6,952 nucleotides of DNA. Origin: an uncultured Rhodanobacter sp. GTDB taxonomy: Bacteria > Pseudomonadota > Gammaproteobacteria > Xanthomonadales > Rhodanobacteraceae. Shown piece after piece: positions 1-6,664 of this stretch. Every line of letters begins with the position of its first letter. Position 1 is the stretch's first letter. The position numbers and the translations under genes are program-made. Under the pieces are notes generated by a model, which saw nothing but the letters and a program-made list of their open reading frames with translations, had not been told where the DNA came from and searched no databases. Where the stretch lies: contig CAIKJM010000314.1 of the NCBI GenBank assembly GCA_903827735.1, forward strand, positions 1 to 6,952. Direction: 5' to 3'.

Positions 1-15
1 AACCTACGATGGACG

Positions 16-2721
16 TCAATGTGCGGCAGGCGGCGGACCCTGGACGACTTGCACCAGGTGCGCGGGCTGCAGGTATTTCTTGAAGGCTTCCTGCACCTGC
101 GGCGCGGTGAGGGTGAGGTAATACTTGGCGGCGACCATCGGCTCGTCCAGCGGCTGGCCCTTGTAGCCCCAGGCGACCAGCGAACGCGCGATGTCGTTGA
201 CGCTGGACACGCCCAGCGGGATCGAGCGGATCTCGAACTGGCGCGCGTTGGTGAGCTCGTCGGGTTTTACCGGCGTGTTCTGCATGTCGGCCAGGTTCTG
301 ACGAATCAGGCCATCGACCGGGCCGACCTTGCTCGGGTCACTGCCGTACTGCACGAAGAAGATCGAGCGCGAACGGTCGAAGCGCATGCCCGAGCTGGCG
401 CCGTAGGCGAAGCCGTGCTTGACGCGCACGTCGACCATCAGGCGCGAGGCGAAGCCGTTGCCGCCGAGCACGTCGTTGCCGAGCTTCAGCGCGTAGCGAT
501 TCGGGTCGGTCAGATTCAGATCGAGCATCTGCCCCATCAGCACCTGATCCTGCGAAGCAAAAGCGTTGTTGACCAAGGTATAGGCGGCCGGATGCAGCGG
601 CACCGGTTTCGGGATCACGTCGGGCTTGGGCCCGCTGGCCTTCCAGTCGCCGAAGTATTTCTCGACGGTGGCCTTGACCTGCGCCGGCGTCACGTCGCCG
701 ACCACCACCAGGGTCGTGAGGTCCGGACGATAGGTCGCGTTGAAGTAGTTTTTGACGTCCGCCAGGGTCACCGCATTGACCGTGCTCGGCAGCGCTTCGC
801 GCAGGCCCGAGTCGCCGGCCGGCAGCATGCCCTTGGTCAGCGCATGGAACATCTTGTATTCGGGCGATTCGATCTCGCCGGCCAGCGTGCGCGCCAGCGT
901 GCTTTGCTGCACCTCGAACGCCTGCGCCGGCAGCGCCGGATGCAGCTCGTTGTCGGCCAGCAGCTGCATGCCCTTGTCGAATGCGCCGCTGGGCACGGCG
1001 AGGGTGAAATCGCTGCCGCCGGACGCGGAGGCCGAGATATCGTCCAACGCCTTGTGAAACGCGCTGCGGTCCAGGCTGGTGGTGCCGTAATCGAACAGCG
1101 AGGCAAGCAGGCGACCGACGCCCTCCTGCCCCTTCGGCTCCTGCAGGCCGGCGTCGTGATCGACATGGCCGACGACGGTCACCGTCTTGCTGATGCTCTC
1201 CGGCTGCACGATCAGGCGCAGGCCGTTGGCCAGCTTCATGTCGGTGGGCGCCAGCGTCCAGTGCGGCATCTGCAGCGTGCCGAGCGCCTTCTCGGCCCAT
1301 TCCGGCTGCGGCGCGTCGAGCTTGTCGTCGCCGCCGAACGACTCCGTGCCGCCGAAGCCGCTGCTGTCCGGCGGACGCTTGCCGTCATTGCTGGGCGTCA
1401 ATACCACGGTGATGCGTTGGTGCGATTTCAGATACTCGCGCGCCACCCGGTTGACGTCGTCGACGGTGACGGCGGCAATCAGCTTTTCGGCGGCTTCGGG
1501 CGAATCCACGCCCTGCCAGGCCAGCGCCTGCGACCATGCGCTGGCGAGGGTCACCGCGCTGTTCTTGTTGAACTCGGCCTGGGCCAGTTCGGAGCGCTTG
1601 GCCGCATCGACCAGCTCGGGCGAGACGCCGTCCTTCAGCAGCTGCGTCACCACCTCCTCGAGACTGGCCTGGGTCTGCTTGGCGTCACCGCCCTTGGGGA
1701 AGCTGGCCTCGATCGCGCCGATGCCGCCACGGGTGAACGGCTGCATCTGCGCATCAGCGCTGAGCACCTTGCCCTGCGCGGCCAGCTCCGACAGGCTGCT
1801 GCGCGCGTTGCCCAGCACGTCCATCAGCACCTGCGCCGCGGCGTAATCCTTGCTCTGCTGGCCCGGCATGCGATACAGAAACTGCACCGTACCGGTACCC
1901 TGCGGCGTGCTGCTGCTGATGGTCTGCGGCTTCAACGGCTTCAGCGCGATCGGCACGCGCGCCGGCGTGGCGCGCTGCGGAATCGGATCGAACAGCTGCT
2001 TGACCTTGGCCAGCGTGGCCTGCGGATCGACGTCGCCAACGATGACGAAGATCGCGTTGTTCGGCACATACCAGTCGGTGTGGAACTGCTTGAGCACGGC
2101 CGACGTGGTCTTGTCGAAGGTCGGCCGCGTGCCCAGCGGATCGGCCTCGTAGCCGGTGCCGGCGAACAGCGCGCCCTCGGCTTTTTCGAAGGCCAGGAAA
2201 CCCGGATCGGAAATGTCGCGCGACACCTCCTGCTCGATCGCGCCCTTCTCCAGACCCCAGTCCTTGTCGCTGACCAGCAGGCCCTGCATGCGGGTGGCTT
2301 CGATATGCAGCAGGATGTCGAGATAGGCCGACGGCGCCACGAAGTAATACTGGGTCGCATCGTTGGTGGTGAAGGCGTTGTTGTCGCCGCCCATCTTGCC
2401 GGTCATCTCGTTCAACTGCGCGCCGGTCATGCCGGCGCTGTCGCGAAACATCATGTGTTCCAGCGCGTGCGCGGTGCCTGGATAACCGGTCGGCGTCTCG
2501 TAACCGCCGGCCAGATAAGTGATCTGGGTGGTGACCATCGGCGCCAGCGTGTCGCGCACGATCACCACGCGCAGGCCGTTCTTCAACGTGGCGCGGGTGA
2601 CGTTGCCCGCCTCGCTGGCGACGGCCGGAATCGCCGCCTCGGCGGCATGCGCCGCGCCGCCCAGCAAACCGATACCCAGCAGCACGCTCCATGTCAGGGG
2701 TTTGAGCTTGTTCAACATCAT
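16..2721 (-). CDS. Secreted two-domain M16 family zinc metallopeptidase (pitrilysin/insulinase type)
   Basis: This is a 901-residue zinc peptidase, probably periplasmic, that by family would degrade peptides enclosed between two clam-shell halves. Residues 1-26 form a signal peptide: Lys5 and Lys7, a hydrophobic core, and AHA before a cut near Ala27. The N-terminal half carries the inverted zinc motif HALEH (85-89), with Glu158 and Glu165 in the positions of the downstream essential Glu and third zinc ligand. A Gly/Ser/Asp/Pro-rich linker (about 443-475) leads to a second M16 repeat from about 487. There HxxEH has decayed to RLLAS (537-541), but the Arg766/Tyr773 pair (VRVKHGFAY) that completes the active site is kept, as in pitrilysin. 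The start is the first of two adjacent ATGs, 10 bases after AAGGA. The frame is open further upstream into murB, but that 86-residue extension would bury the signal peptide. Substrate unknown. Family assignment is secure. Confidence 0.95.
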   Translation of the reverse strand: MMLNKLKPLTWSVLLGIGLLGGAAHAAEAAIPAVASEAGNVTRATLKNGLRVVIVRDTLAPMVTTQITYLAGGYETPTGYPGTAHALEHMMFRDSAGMTGAQLNEMTGKMGGDNNAFTTNDATQYYFVAPSAYLDILLHIEATRMQGLLVSDKDWGLEKGAIEQEVSRDISDPGFLAFEKAEGALFAGTGYEADPLGTRPTFDKTTSAVLKQFHTDWYVPNNAIFVIVGDVDPQATLAKVKQLFDPIPQRATPARVPIALKPLKPQTISSSTPQGTGTVQFLYRMPGQQSKDYAAAQVLMDVLGNARSSLSELAAQGKVLSADAQMQPFTRGGIGAIEASFPKGGDAKQTQASLEEVVTQLLKDGVSPELVDAAKRSELAQAEFNKNSAVTLASAWSQALAWQGVDSPEAAEKLIAAVTVDDVNRVAREYLKSHQRITVVLTPSNDGKRPPDSSGFGGTESFGGDDKLDAPQPEWAEKALGTLQMPHWTLAPTDMKLANGLRLIVQPESISKTVTVVGHVDHDAGLQEPKGQEGVGRLLASLFDYGTTSLDRSAFHKALDDISASASGGSDFTLAVPSGAFDKGMQLLADNELHPALPAQAFEVQQSTLARTLAGEIESPEYKMFHALTKGMLPAGDSGLREALPSTVNAVTLADVKNYFNATYRPDLTTLVVVGDVTPAQVKATVEKYFGDWKASGPKPDVIPKPVPLHPAAYTLVNNAFASQDQVLMGQMLDLNLTDPNRYALKLGNDVLGGNGFASRLMVDVRVKHGFAYGASSGMRFDRSRSIFFVQYGSDPSKVGPVDGLIRQNLADMQNTPVKPDELTNARQFEIRSIPLGVSSVNDIARSLVAWGYKGQPLDEPMVAAKYYLTLTAPQVQEAFKKYLQPAHLVQVVQGPPPAAH

Positions 2722-2731
2722 GACCGGTGAT

Positions 2732-2736
2732 TCCTT
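2732..2736 (-). promoter_or_regulatory. Ribosome binding site of the M16 peptidase
   Basis: AAGGA on the minus strand lies 10 bases before the ATG at 2721 and 13 before the next ATG at 2718. It is the only good Shine-Dalgarno match close to either ATG. It decides the start at the signal peptide rather than at upstream in-frame codons. Confidence 0.7.
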
Positions 2737-2764
2737 GTGGATTGCTGATGGGAGGTGTCGTGCG

Positions 2765-2782
2765 GGCGCGATAGGCCGCGCC
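2765..2782 (-). repeat. GC-rich inverted repeat in the peptidase leader
   Basis: Read on the minus strand this is GGCGCG, a six-base loop GCCTAT, then CGCGCC: a perfect 6-bp all-G/C stem. It ends 43 bases before the peptidase ATG and 28 bases before the AAGGA. It could form a stable hairpin in the 5' leader. In DNA this GC-rich such stems also arise by chance, so function is not claimed. Confidence 0.35.
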
Positions 2783-2846
2783 TTGTTCGACCATGAAACG
2801 ACGACGGAATTCTGCTGGCGCCCCGGCCGACTGCCGCGTGCCAGAA

Positions 2847-2862
2847 GCCATGATCCCATGGC
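2847..2862. repeat. 16-bp inverted repeat (GCCATG-N4-CATGGC)
   Basis: Two perfect 6-bp arms are separated by four bases, about 125 bp upstream of the peptidase start. The geometry would suit a small hairpin or a dimeric regulator's operator. There is only one copy in the window and no adjacent regulator gene, so this is a description, not a functional call. Confidence 0.3.
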
Positions 2863-2903
2863 GAGGCAGAACCGCAGCAGGTACGGCGGCAAGCGGCCAC
2901 GAC

Positions 2904-2940
2904 GAACGCTTGCGTGGAACGCAGGCCCGATCGCAAGTTC
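2904..2940 (-). repeat. Imperfect hairpin just downstream of murB
   Basis: On the minus strand GAACTTGCG is followed, after a 17-base loop, by CGCAAGCGTTC. This pairs over nine bases with a two-base bulge. It begins about 22 bases past the murB stop, where a terminator would sit, but no T-tract follows. It may be a weak or Rho-assisted 3' end structure, or chance. Confidence 0.3.
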
Positions 2941-2962
2941 CGGCGATGGCAGCCAATCGTCG

Positions 2963-3997
2963 TCAGCGCGGACTCGCACCGATAATCAGCGGCTCGGGCC
3001 CCAGCTGCACGCCGAAGGTCTTCTGCACGCCGCCCATCACCTGCTGCGCCAGCGCCCACAGCTGCTCGCCGCTGGCCTTGCCGTGGTTGACCAGCACCAG
3101 CGCATGGCGATTGGAGATGCCGGCGTCGCCCTCGCGCAGGCCCTTGAAGCCGGCCTGCTCGATCAGCCATGCGGCCGACAGCTTGCTGTGCGCGTCGTCG
3201 GCCGGCCAGCACACCAGACCGGGATGCGCGTGGGCCAACGACTCGGCCACGGCGCGCTCGACGATCGGATTCTTGAAGAAGCTGCCGGCGTTGCCGATCA
3301 CTTCCGGATCGGGCAATTTTTTCGTGCGCAGATGCACCACGGCCTCGGCCACGTGGAACGGCGCGGGTTTGTCCACGCCCATGCGTTTGAGCTCGTCGTG
3401 GATACCGGCATAGTCGGTGCGCAGTTCGCGCTGGCGCGGCAGCACGAAGCGCACGGCGGTGACGATGTAGCGACCGGGCTCGCGCTTGAACAGCGAATCG
3501 CGATAGGCGAAGGCACAGGTCGCATGATCCAGCGTCACCACGCGGTGCTCGCGGATATCCCACGCCTCGACGCTCTCGACGAACTCGGCCACTTCGCAGC
3601 CGTAGGCGCCGATGTTCTGAATCGGCGCCGCGCCGACGGTGCCGGGAATCAGGATCAGGTTTTCCATGCCGGCGTAACCCTGACCGAGGGTCCAGCGCAC
3701 GAAGTCGTCCCAGCGCTCGCCGGCGGCCACCGCGATACGCGCGCTGTCGCCATCGCTTTCGACCTGTACGCCTCTGGTGGCCATGACCAGCACGGTGCCG
3801 TCGAAGTCGCCGGTAAACAGCACGTTGCTGCCCTCGCCCAGTACCAGCAGCGGGCGATGACGGATGCCAGGAAACTGCAGCAGCTCGGGCAGCTTGGTGG
3901 CATCGCGAATTTCCGCCAGCAGGCTGGCCTTGGCCGCCACGCGCAGCGTGTTGCGGGTCGCCAGCGAGGCGTTTTCGATCAGCGTGTAGCCACCCAT
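2963..3997 (-). CDS. murB: UDP-N-acetylenolpyruvoylglucosamine reductase (MurB, type I)
   Basis: This cytoplasmic FAD enzyme reduces UDP-GlcNAc-enolpyruvate to UDP-MurNAc with NADPH, the second committed step of peptidoglycan precursor synthesis. Numbered from the ATG at 3997 (344 residues; E. coli MurB has 342), FAD-binding motifs are LGEGSNVL (53-60) and IPGTVGAAPIQNIGAYG (117-133). The catalytic residues are Arg166 in YRDS, Ser239 in GNAGSFFKNP, and Glu335 in GPEP, matching E. coli R159, S229 and E325. All key residues are present. The start is uncertain: in-frame ATGs lie at 4060, 4045 and 4018. The 3997 start is preferred because GGAG lies 9 bases before it and homologues, as remembered, begin just before the YTLxENASL segment. 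The 4060 start would overlap the pyrD stop by 11 bases and add MPAER twice. It is probably co-transcribed with pyrD. Confidence 0.96.
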   Translation of the reverse strand: MGGYTLIENASLATRNTLRVAAKASLLAEIRDATKLPELLQFPGIRHRPLLVLGEGSNVLFTGDFDGTVLVMATRGVQVESDGDSARIAVAAGERWDDFVRWTLGQGYAGMENLILIPGTVGAAPIQNIGAYGCEVAEFVESVEAWDIREHRVVTLDHATCAFAYRDSLFKREPGRYIVTAVRFVLPRQRELRTDYAGIHDELKRMGVDKPAPFHVAEAVVHLRTKKLPDPEVIGNAGSFFKNPIVERAVAESLAHAHPGLVCWPADDAHSKLSAAWLIEQAGFKGLREGDAGISNRHALVLVNHGKASGEQLWALAQQVMGGVQKTFGVQLGPEPLIIGASPR

Positions 3998-4000
3998 ATC

Positions 4001-4060
4001 TATTCGCTCCGCTGGCATGTCCGTGCCTTGCGGCGTGGTGTTCATGCGCTCAGCCGGCAT
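4001..4060 (-). repeat. Near-duplicate 18-bp direct repeat at the 5' end of murB
   Basis: Two copies start exactly 42 bases apart on the minus strand: ATGCCGGCTGAGCGCATG (4060-4043) and ATGCCAGCGGAGCGAATA (4018-4001). They differ at four bases, all third codon positions of the murB frame, so they read MPAERM and MPAERI. The first copy also contains the pyrD stop codon. The 24 bases between them are not repeated. Confidence 0.6.
4007..4010 (-). promoter_or_regulatory. Likely ribosome binding site of murB
   Basis: GGAG on the minus strand is 9 bases before the ATG at 3997. It is the best Shine-Dalgarno match among the four possible in-frame starts. The ATG at 4060 has only GGGAAG 6 to 11 bases upstream, and the ATG at 4018 has AAGG. 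This is the main sequence evidence for the short form. Confidence 0.45.
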
Positions 4061-5087
4061 GCGTGTCTTCCCGCTGCCGGCGCATTTCGTTGACGCATTC
4101 GCCGATCAGCTGGGGGCCTCGATAGATCAGCCCGGAATAGATCTGCACCAGCGCCGCGCCGGCCTCGACTTTCTCCGCCGCGTTGCTGCCGTCGAGAATG
4201 CCGCCGACGCCGATCAGCGCAATACGCCCCTGCACGCGACGGCTCATACCGGCCAGCACGGCCGTGGCGCGATCGAACAGCGGCCTGCCGGAAAGCCCGC
4301 CCGTCTCGGTACTCTGCGGATCGTCGGCCACCGCGGCGTGATCGATCGTGGTGTTGGTGCAGATGACGCCGTCGATGCCGGTATCGAGCAGCACCTCGGC
4401 GATCGCATCGAGCTCGGCCTCGGCCAGATCCGGCGCGATCTTCAGCAGCATCGGCTTGCGCTTTCCCTGCTGCGAGCCGAGCTGCTCCTGCGCCTCGCGC
4501 AGCGTGCCGATGAAGCGGCGCAGCGTGGCCTCTTCCTGCAGATCGCGAAGACCCTGCGTGTTCGGCGAGGAAATATTCACGGTGATGTAGCTGGCGTATT
4601 CGTGCACCCGGCGCAGGCAGATCAGATAGTCATCGACCGCGCGCTCGTTTGGCGTGTCCTTGTTCTTGCCGATATTGATGCCGAGCACGCCGCGATAGGC
4701 CGCCTTCTGCACGTTGCGCACCAGCGCCTCGACGCCACCGTTGTTGAAGCCGAGACGATTGATGATCGCCTCGTGCCCGGCGAGCCGAAACATGCGCGGC
4801 TTGTCGTTGCCCGACTGCGGCAGCGGCGTGACCGTACCCACTTCGATAAAACCGAACCCCAGCGCGGCCAGCGCATCGAGATGGTCGGCGTTCTTGTCCA
4901 GACCCGCCGCCAGGCCGACCGGATTGGGAAAGGTGATGCCGAACGCCGTGGTCGGCAGATCCACTGGCGGCTTGGCCAGCCAGTGCGCGAAGCCGCTACG
5001 CTGGGCCACGCCCAGCCCGTACAGCGTGAGGCCGTGCGCCACTTCGGGATCGAGCTTGAACAGCAGGGGGCGAAGAACGTCGTACAT
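4050..5087 (-). CDS. pyrD: Dihydroorotate dehydrogenase (quinone), class 2
   Basis: This FMN enzyme oxidises dihydroorotate to orotate in de novo pyrimidine synthesis and passes electrons to ubiquinone at the inner face of the cytoplasmic membrane. The 345-residue length and the amphipathic N-terminus (MYDVLRPLLFKLDPEVAHGL) are those of class 2, whose N-terminal helices make the quinone channel. Visible motifs are NPVGLAAGLDKN (55-66), NRLGFNNGG (110-118), and NISSPNTQGLR (171-181) with Ser174 as catalytic base (E. coli S175). Later come KIAPD (216-220), CTNTT (243-247), IGVGGI (292-297) and VQIYSGLIYRGP (314-325) for phosphate and FMN binding. The frame is open further upstream, but this start matches the family and lies two bases after the methyltransferase stop. 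No Shine-Dalgarno is evident, so translation is probably coupled to the upstream gene. Complete and unremarkable otherwise. Confidence 0.98.
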   Translation of the reverse strand: MYDVLRPLLFKLDPEVAHGLTLYGLGVAQRSGFAHWLAKPPVDLPTTAFGITFPNPVGLAAGLDKNADHLDALAALGFGFIEVGTVTPLPQSGNDKPRMFRLAGHEAIINRLGFNNGGVEALVRNVQKAAYRGVLGINIGKNKDTPNERAVDDYLICLRRVHEYASYITVNISSPNTQGLRDLQEEATLRRFIGTLREAQEQLGSQQGKRKPMLLKIAPDLAEAELDAIAEVLLDTGIDGVICTNTTIDHAAVADDPQSTETGGLSGRPLFDRATAVLAGMSRRVQGRIALIGVGGILDGSNAAEKVEAGAALVQIYSGLIYRGPQLIGECVNEMRRQREDTHAG

Positions 5088-5089
5088 GG

Positions 5090-5857
5090 TCAGGCCAGAT
5101 GACCCGCAAAGACGCGGGTGTCGTAATCGAAGCTTATCGTGCCGCGCTCGGCGCAGGCCTCGAACAGCTCGCGCAGCGCTTTCAGCATCGGCGCATGTTT
5201 GGGATGGCCTTCTTTGGGCGCGTAGGAGGACGACATCAGCCGCCCGCGCAGCGCCTCGAAATCCAGCTTCTGGCTGTGCGGAAAACGCCCGCTGCCGACA
5301 TACCCCGCGCCGAACCACGCGCGCATCCGCACGTCGTCGGCGTAGCGTTCGGCCACGCTGGTGTAGTCGGTGCCGTAGGCCTGCAGCAGCGCCTCGTAGC
5401 CTTCCAGAAACGGCGTGCCGGTGAGCCGGCGCGAGTTCCACCAGATCGCCGCCAGGCCGCCGGGCTTGAGAATGCGTGCAAACTCGCGCCGCGTCGTTTC
5501 TTCATCGAACCAGTGAAAGGCCTGTGCCACGGTAACCAGATCGATGCTGGCATCGTCCAGGCCGGTGGCGTCGGCGCGGCCATCGACCGCGCTGAAGTTG
5601 GCATCGCCACCCAGCCACGTTTCAGCCGCCGCGCGCATCGGCGCATTCGGCTCCACCGCGATCACCCGATAGCCGGCGTCGAGCAACATCTTCGAGGAGA
5701 TGCCGGTGCCGGCACCGACATCCGCCACCAGCCACTCGGTGGTGACGCCGCACTCGCGCTGCAGCCACTCCAGCAGCGCCGCCGGATAGTCGGGGCGATA
5801 GCGCACGTAGTCGTCGACGCGATCGCTGAAGCGCGAGGTGGATTGCAGCGTCGTCAT
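5090..5857 (-). CDS. Class I SAM-dependent methyltransferase (Methyltransferase_11-like)
   Basis: This 255-residue cytoplasmic protein has a Rossmann-like SAM-binding fold. Motif I is VADVGAGTG (44-52). The acidic residue closing the second strand, which binds the ribose, is Glu69 in VEPN. The segment around Asp92 fits the adenine-contact region, and DLVTVAQAFHWFDEE (106-120) is the fourth-strand motif of UbiE/BioC-like small-molecule methyltransferases. LKPGGLAAIWW follows, as in the family. The C-terminal third, with many aromatic and charged residues, should form the substrate cap, and I cannot name the substrate. The start is supported by AGGAG 9 bases upstream. It follows the SDR gene by 24 bases and ends 2 bases before pyrD, so it belongs to the same transcript. 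It is not a recognisable UbiE, UbiG or BioC orthologue. Fold confident, role unknown. Confidence 0.92.
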   Translation of the reverse strand: MTTLQSTSRFSDRVDDYVRYRPDYPAALLEWLQRECGVTTEWLVADVGAGTGISSKMLLDAGYRVIAVEPNAPMRAAAETWLGGDANFSAVDGRADATGLDDASIDLVTVAQAFHWFDEETTRREFARILKPGGLAAIWWNSRRLTGTPFLEGYEALLQAYGTDYTSVAERYADDVRMRAWFGAGYVGSGRFPHSQKLDFEALRGRLMSSSYAPKEGHPKHAPMLKALRELFEACAERGTISFDYDTRVFAGHLA

Positions 5858-5866
5858 GTCATTGAA

Positions 5867-5871
5867 CTCCT
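5867..5871 (-). promoter_or_regulatory. Ribosome binding site of the methyltransferase
   Basis: AGGAG on the minus strand, 9 bases before the ATG at 5857, inside the 24-bp gap after the SDR stop. It is the strongest Shine-Dalgarno site in the cluster. An out-of-frame ATG at 5862 closer to it reads only ATG ACA TGA and is not a gene. Confidence 0.75.
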
Positions 5872-5881
5872 GTCCAGATCC

Positions 5882-6658
5882 TCAGCCATTGAGCATCTGT
5901 CCACCGTCGACCACCAGGGTATGGCCGGTGATCCAGCCGGCATACGGCGATGCCAAAAACAGCGCAGCGTGCGCCACCTCTTCGGGCTTGCCAAAGCGCC
6001 CGAACGGAATCTTGGCCAGCGTGGCGCGATAGACGTCGGGCGCGTCCTTGCTGCGCTGCTCCCACAGGCCATCGGCAAATTCGATCGAACCCGGCGCGAT
6101 GGCGTTGACGCGAATGCCGTCTTTCGCAAGAGCCAACGCCTGCGATCCGGCGTAATGCGTCAGCGCGGCCTTGACCGCCGCATACGGCGCACCGCTGCCG
6201 CGCGGGCGCAGCGCGGCGATCGACGTGGTGTGCAGAATGCTCGCCCGCTGTGACGCCTTAAGAAACGGCAGCGCCGCGCGGGACGCGCGAACGGCCGCCA
6301 GCAGATCGACATGGATGCCCGACGTCCAGCTCGCTTCGTCGTCGGCAAAACCGAAGCCGGTGCCGTTGTTGATCAGCACGTCGACGCCACCCAGAGCCGT
6401 CGCCGCGCTGGCGATATAGCCGTCTATCTCGTCAAGCTCAGCGAGGTCGCACGATTGCGCATGCGTTACACCGCCGAATGCCGCCATCGCCGCACGCGTT
6501 TCTTCCAGGGCCACGACACCGCGTGCGCAGATCGATACCGCCGCACCCGCCTGCGCGAACGCCAGCGCCATGCTGCGACCGATGCCGCGACTGCCGCCGG
6601 CGATGACCACGCGGTAACCGTGGAAATCAAACGCATTCTTTGGACAACTATCGCTCAT
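5882..6658 (-). CDS. Classical short-chain dehydrogenase/reductase (SDR), substrate unknown
   Basis: This is a 258-residue NAD(P)(H)-dependent oxidoreductase of the classical SDR type, cytoplasmic and probably tetrameric as in the family. The nucleotide motif is AGGSRGIG (20-27). Arg24 and Arg46 (ICAR) favour NADP(H). CDL (70-72) contacts adenine, and NNGTG (97-101) replaces the usual NNAG. The catalytic Ser146 (TTSIAA), Tyr159 and Lys163 (YAAVK) are present, followed by APG (188-190). The fourth catalytic residue, Asn110 in FabG, aligns with Asp118 (HVDLL). The C-terminus GWITGHTLVVDGGQML is typical of FabG-like and sugar or alcohol dehydrogenases. It starts 6 bases after the DUF4190-like stop with only a weak TGAG upstream, which suggests coupled translation. 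FabG itself is unlikely, because no fab genes are adjacent and the motifs deviate. Substrate cannot be predicted. Confidence 0.93.
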   Translation of the reverse strand: MSDSCPKNAFDFHGYRVVIAGGSRGIGRSMALAFAQAGAAVSICARGVVALEETRAAMAAFGGVTHAQSCDLAELDEIDGYIASAATALGGVDVLINNGTGFGFADDEASWTSGIHVDLLAAVRASRAALPFLKASQRASILHTTSIAALRPRGSGAPYAAVKAALTHYAGSQALALAKDGIRVNAIAPGSIEFADGLWEQRSKDAPDVYRATLAKIPFGRFGKPEEVAHAALFLASPYAGWITGHTLVVDGGQMLNG

Positions 6659-6664
6659 CGGAAC

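Larger units (their letters stand above)
2722..2962 (-). promoter_or_regulatory. murB to M16 peptidase intergenic leader with inverted repeats
   Basis: This 241-bp gap is the only sizeable non-coding stretch in the window. It probably holds the end of the murB transcript and the promoter and 5' leader of the peptidase. I see no convincing -35/-10 pair; the nearest is TTCATG, 18 bases, then TATCGC, which is weak. Three short inverted repeats lie in it: 2904-2914 with 2932-2940, 2847-2862, and 2765-2782. None is followed by a run of T, so no intrinsic terminator can be called and read-through from murB is possible. That it is regulatory is inferred from position only. Confidence 0.4.

Noticed and set aside
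19..2730. A 903-codon open frame on the plus strand, antisense to the whole M16 gene.
   Set aside because: It is codon-aligned with the real gene, and antisense stops would require TTA, CTA or TCA codons, which are rare in GC-rich genes. Its translation is Arg/His/Gln/Gly-rich with no recognisable domain, whereas the minus strand gives clear M16 motifs and a signal peptide.
2904..2940. An intrinsic terminator after murB.
   Set aside because: The stem is interrupted by a bulge, the loop is long and no T-tract follows; it is kept only as an inverted repeat.
2722..2979. An 86-residue N-terminal extension of the M16 peptidase.
   Set aside because: The frame is open but would run into murB and place the signal peptide inside the protein. 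A good ribosome binding site precedes the ATG at 2721.
2519..4093. A 524-codon plus-strand open frame covering murB and the leader.
   Set aside because: It is antisense to murB, whose catalytic residues are all present. It has low-complexity composition and no motif or convincing ribosome binding site.
5088..5441. A 118-residue N-terminal extension of PyrD.
   Set aside because: It overlaps the methyltransferase, is Arg/Ala-rich without motif, and class 2 PyrD proteins begin at the MYDVLRPLL helix.
4017..6253. Long plus-strand open frames opposite pyrD, the methyltransferase and the SDR.
   Set aside because: They are shadows of well-supported minus-strand genes caused by GC-rich codon use, and show no domains.
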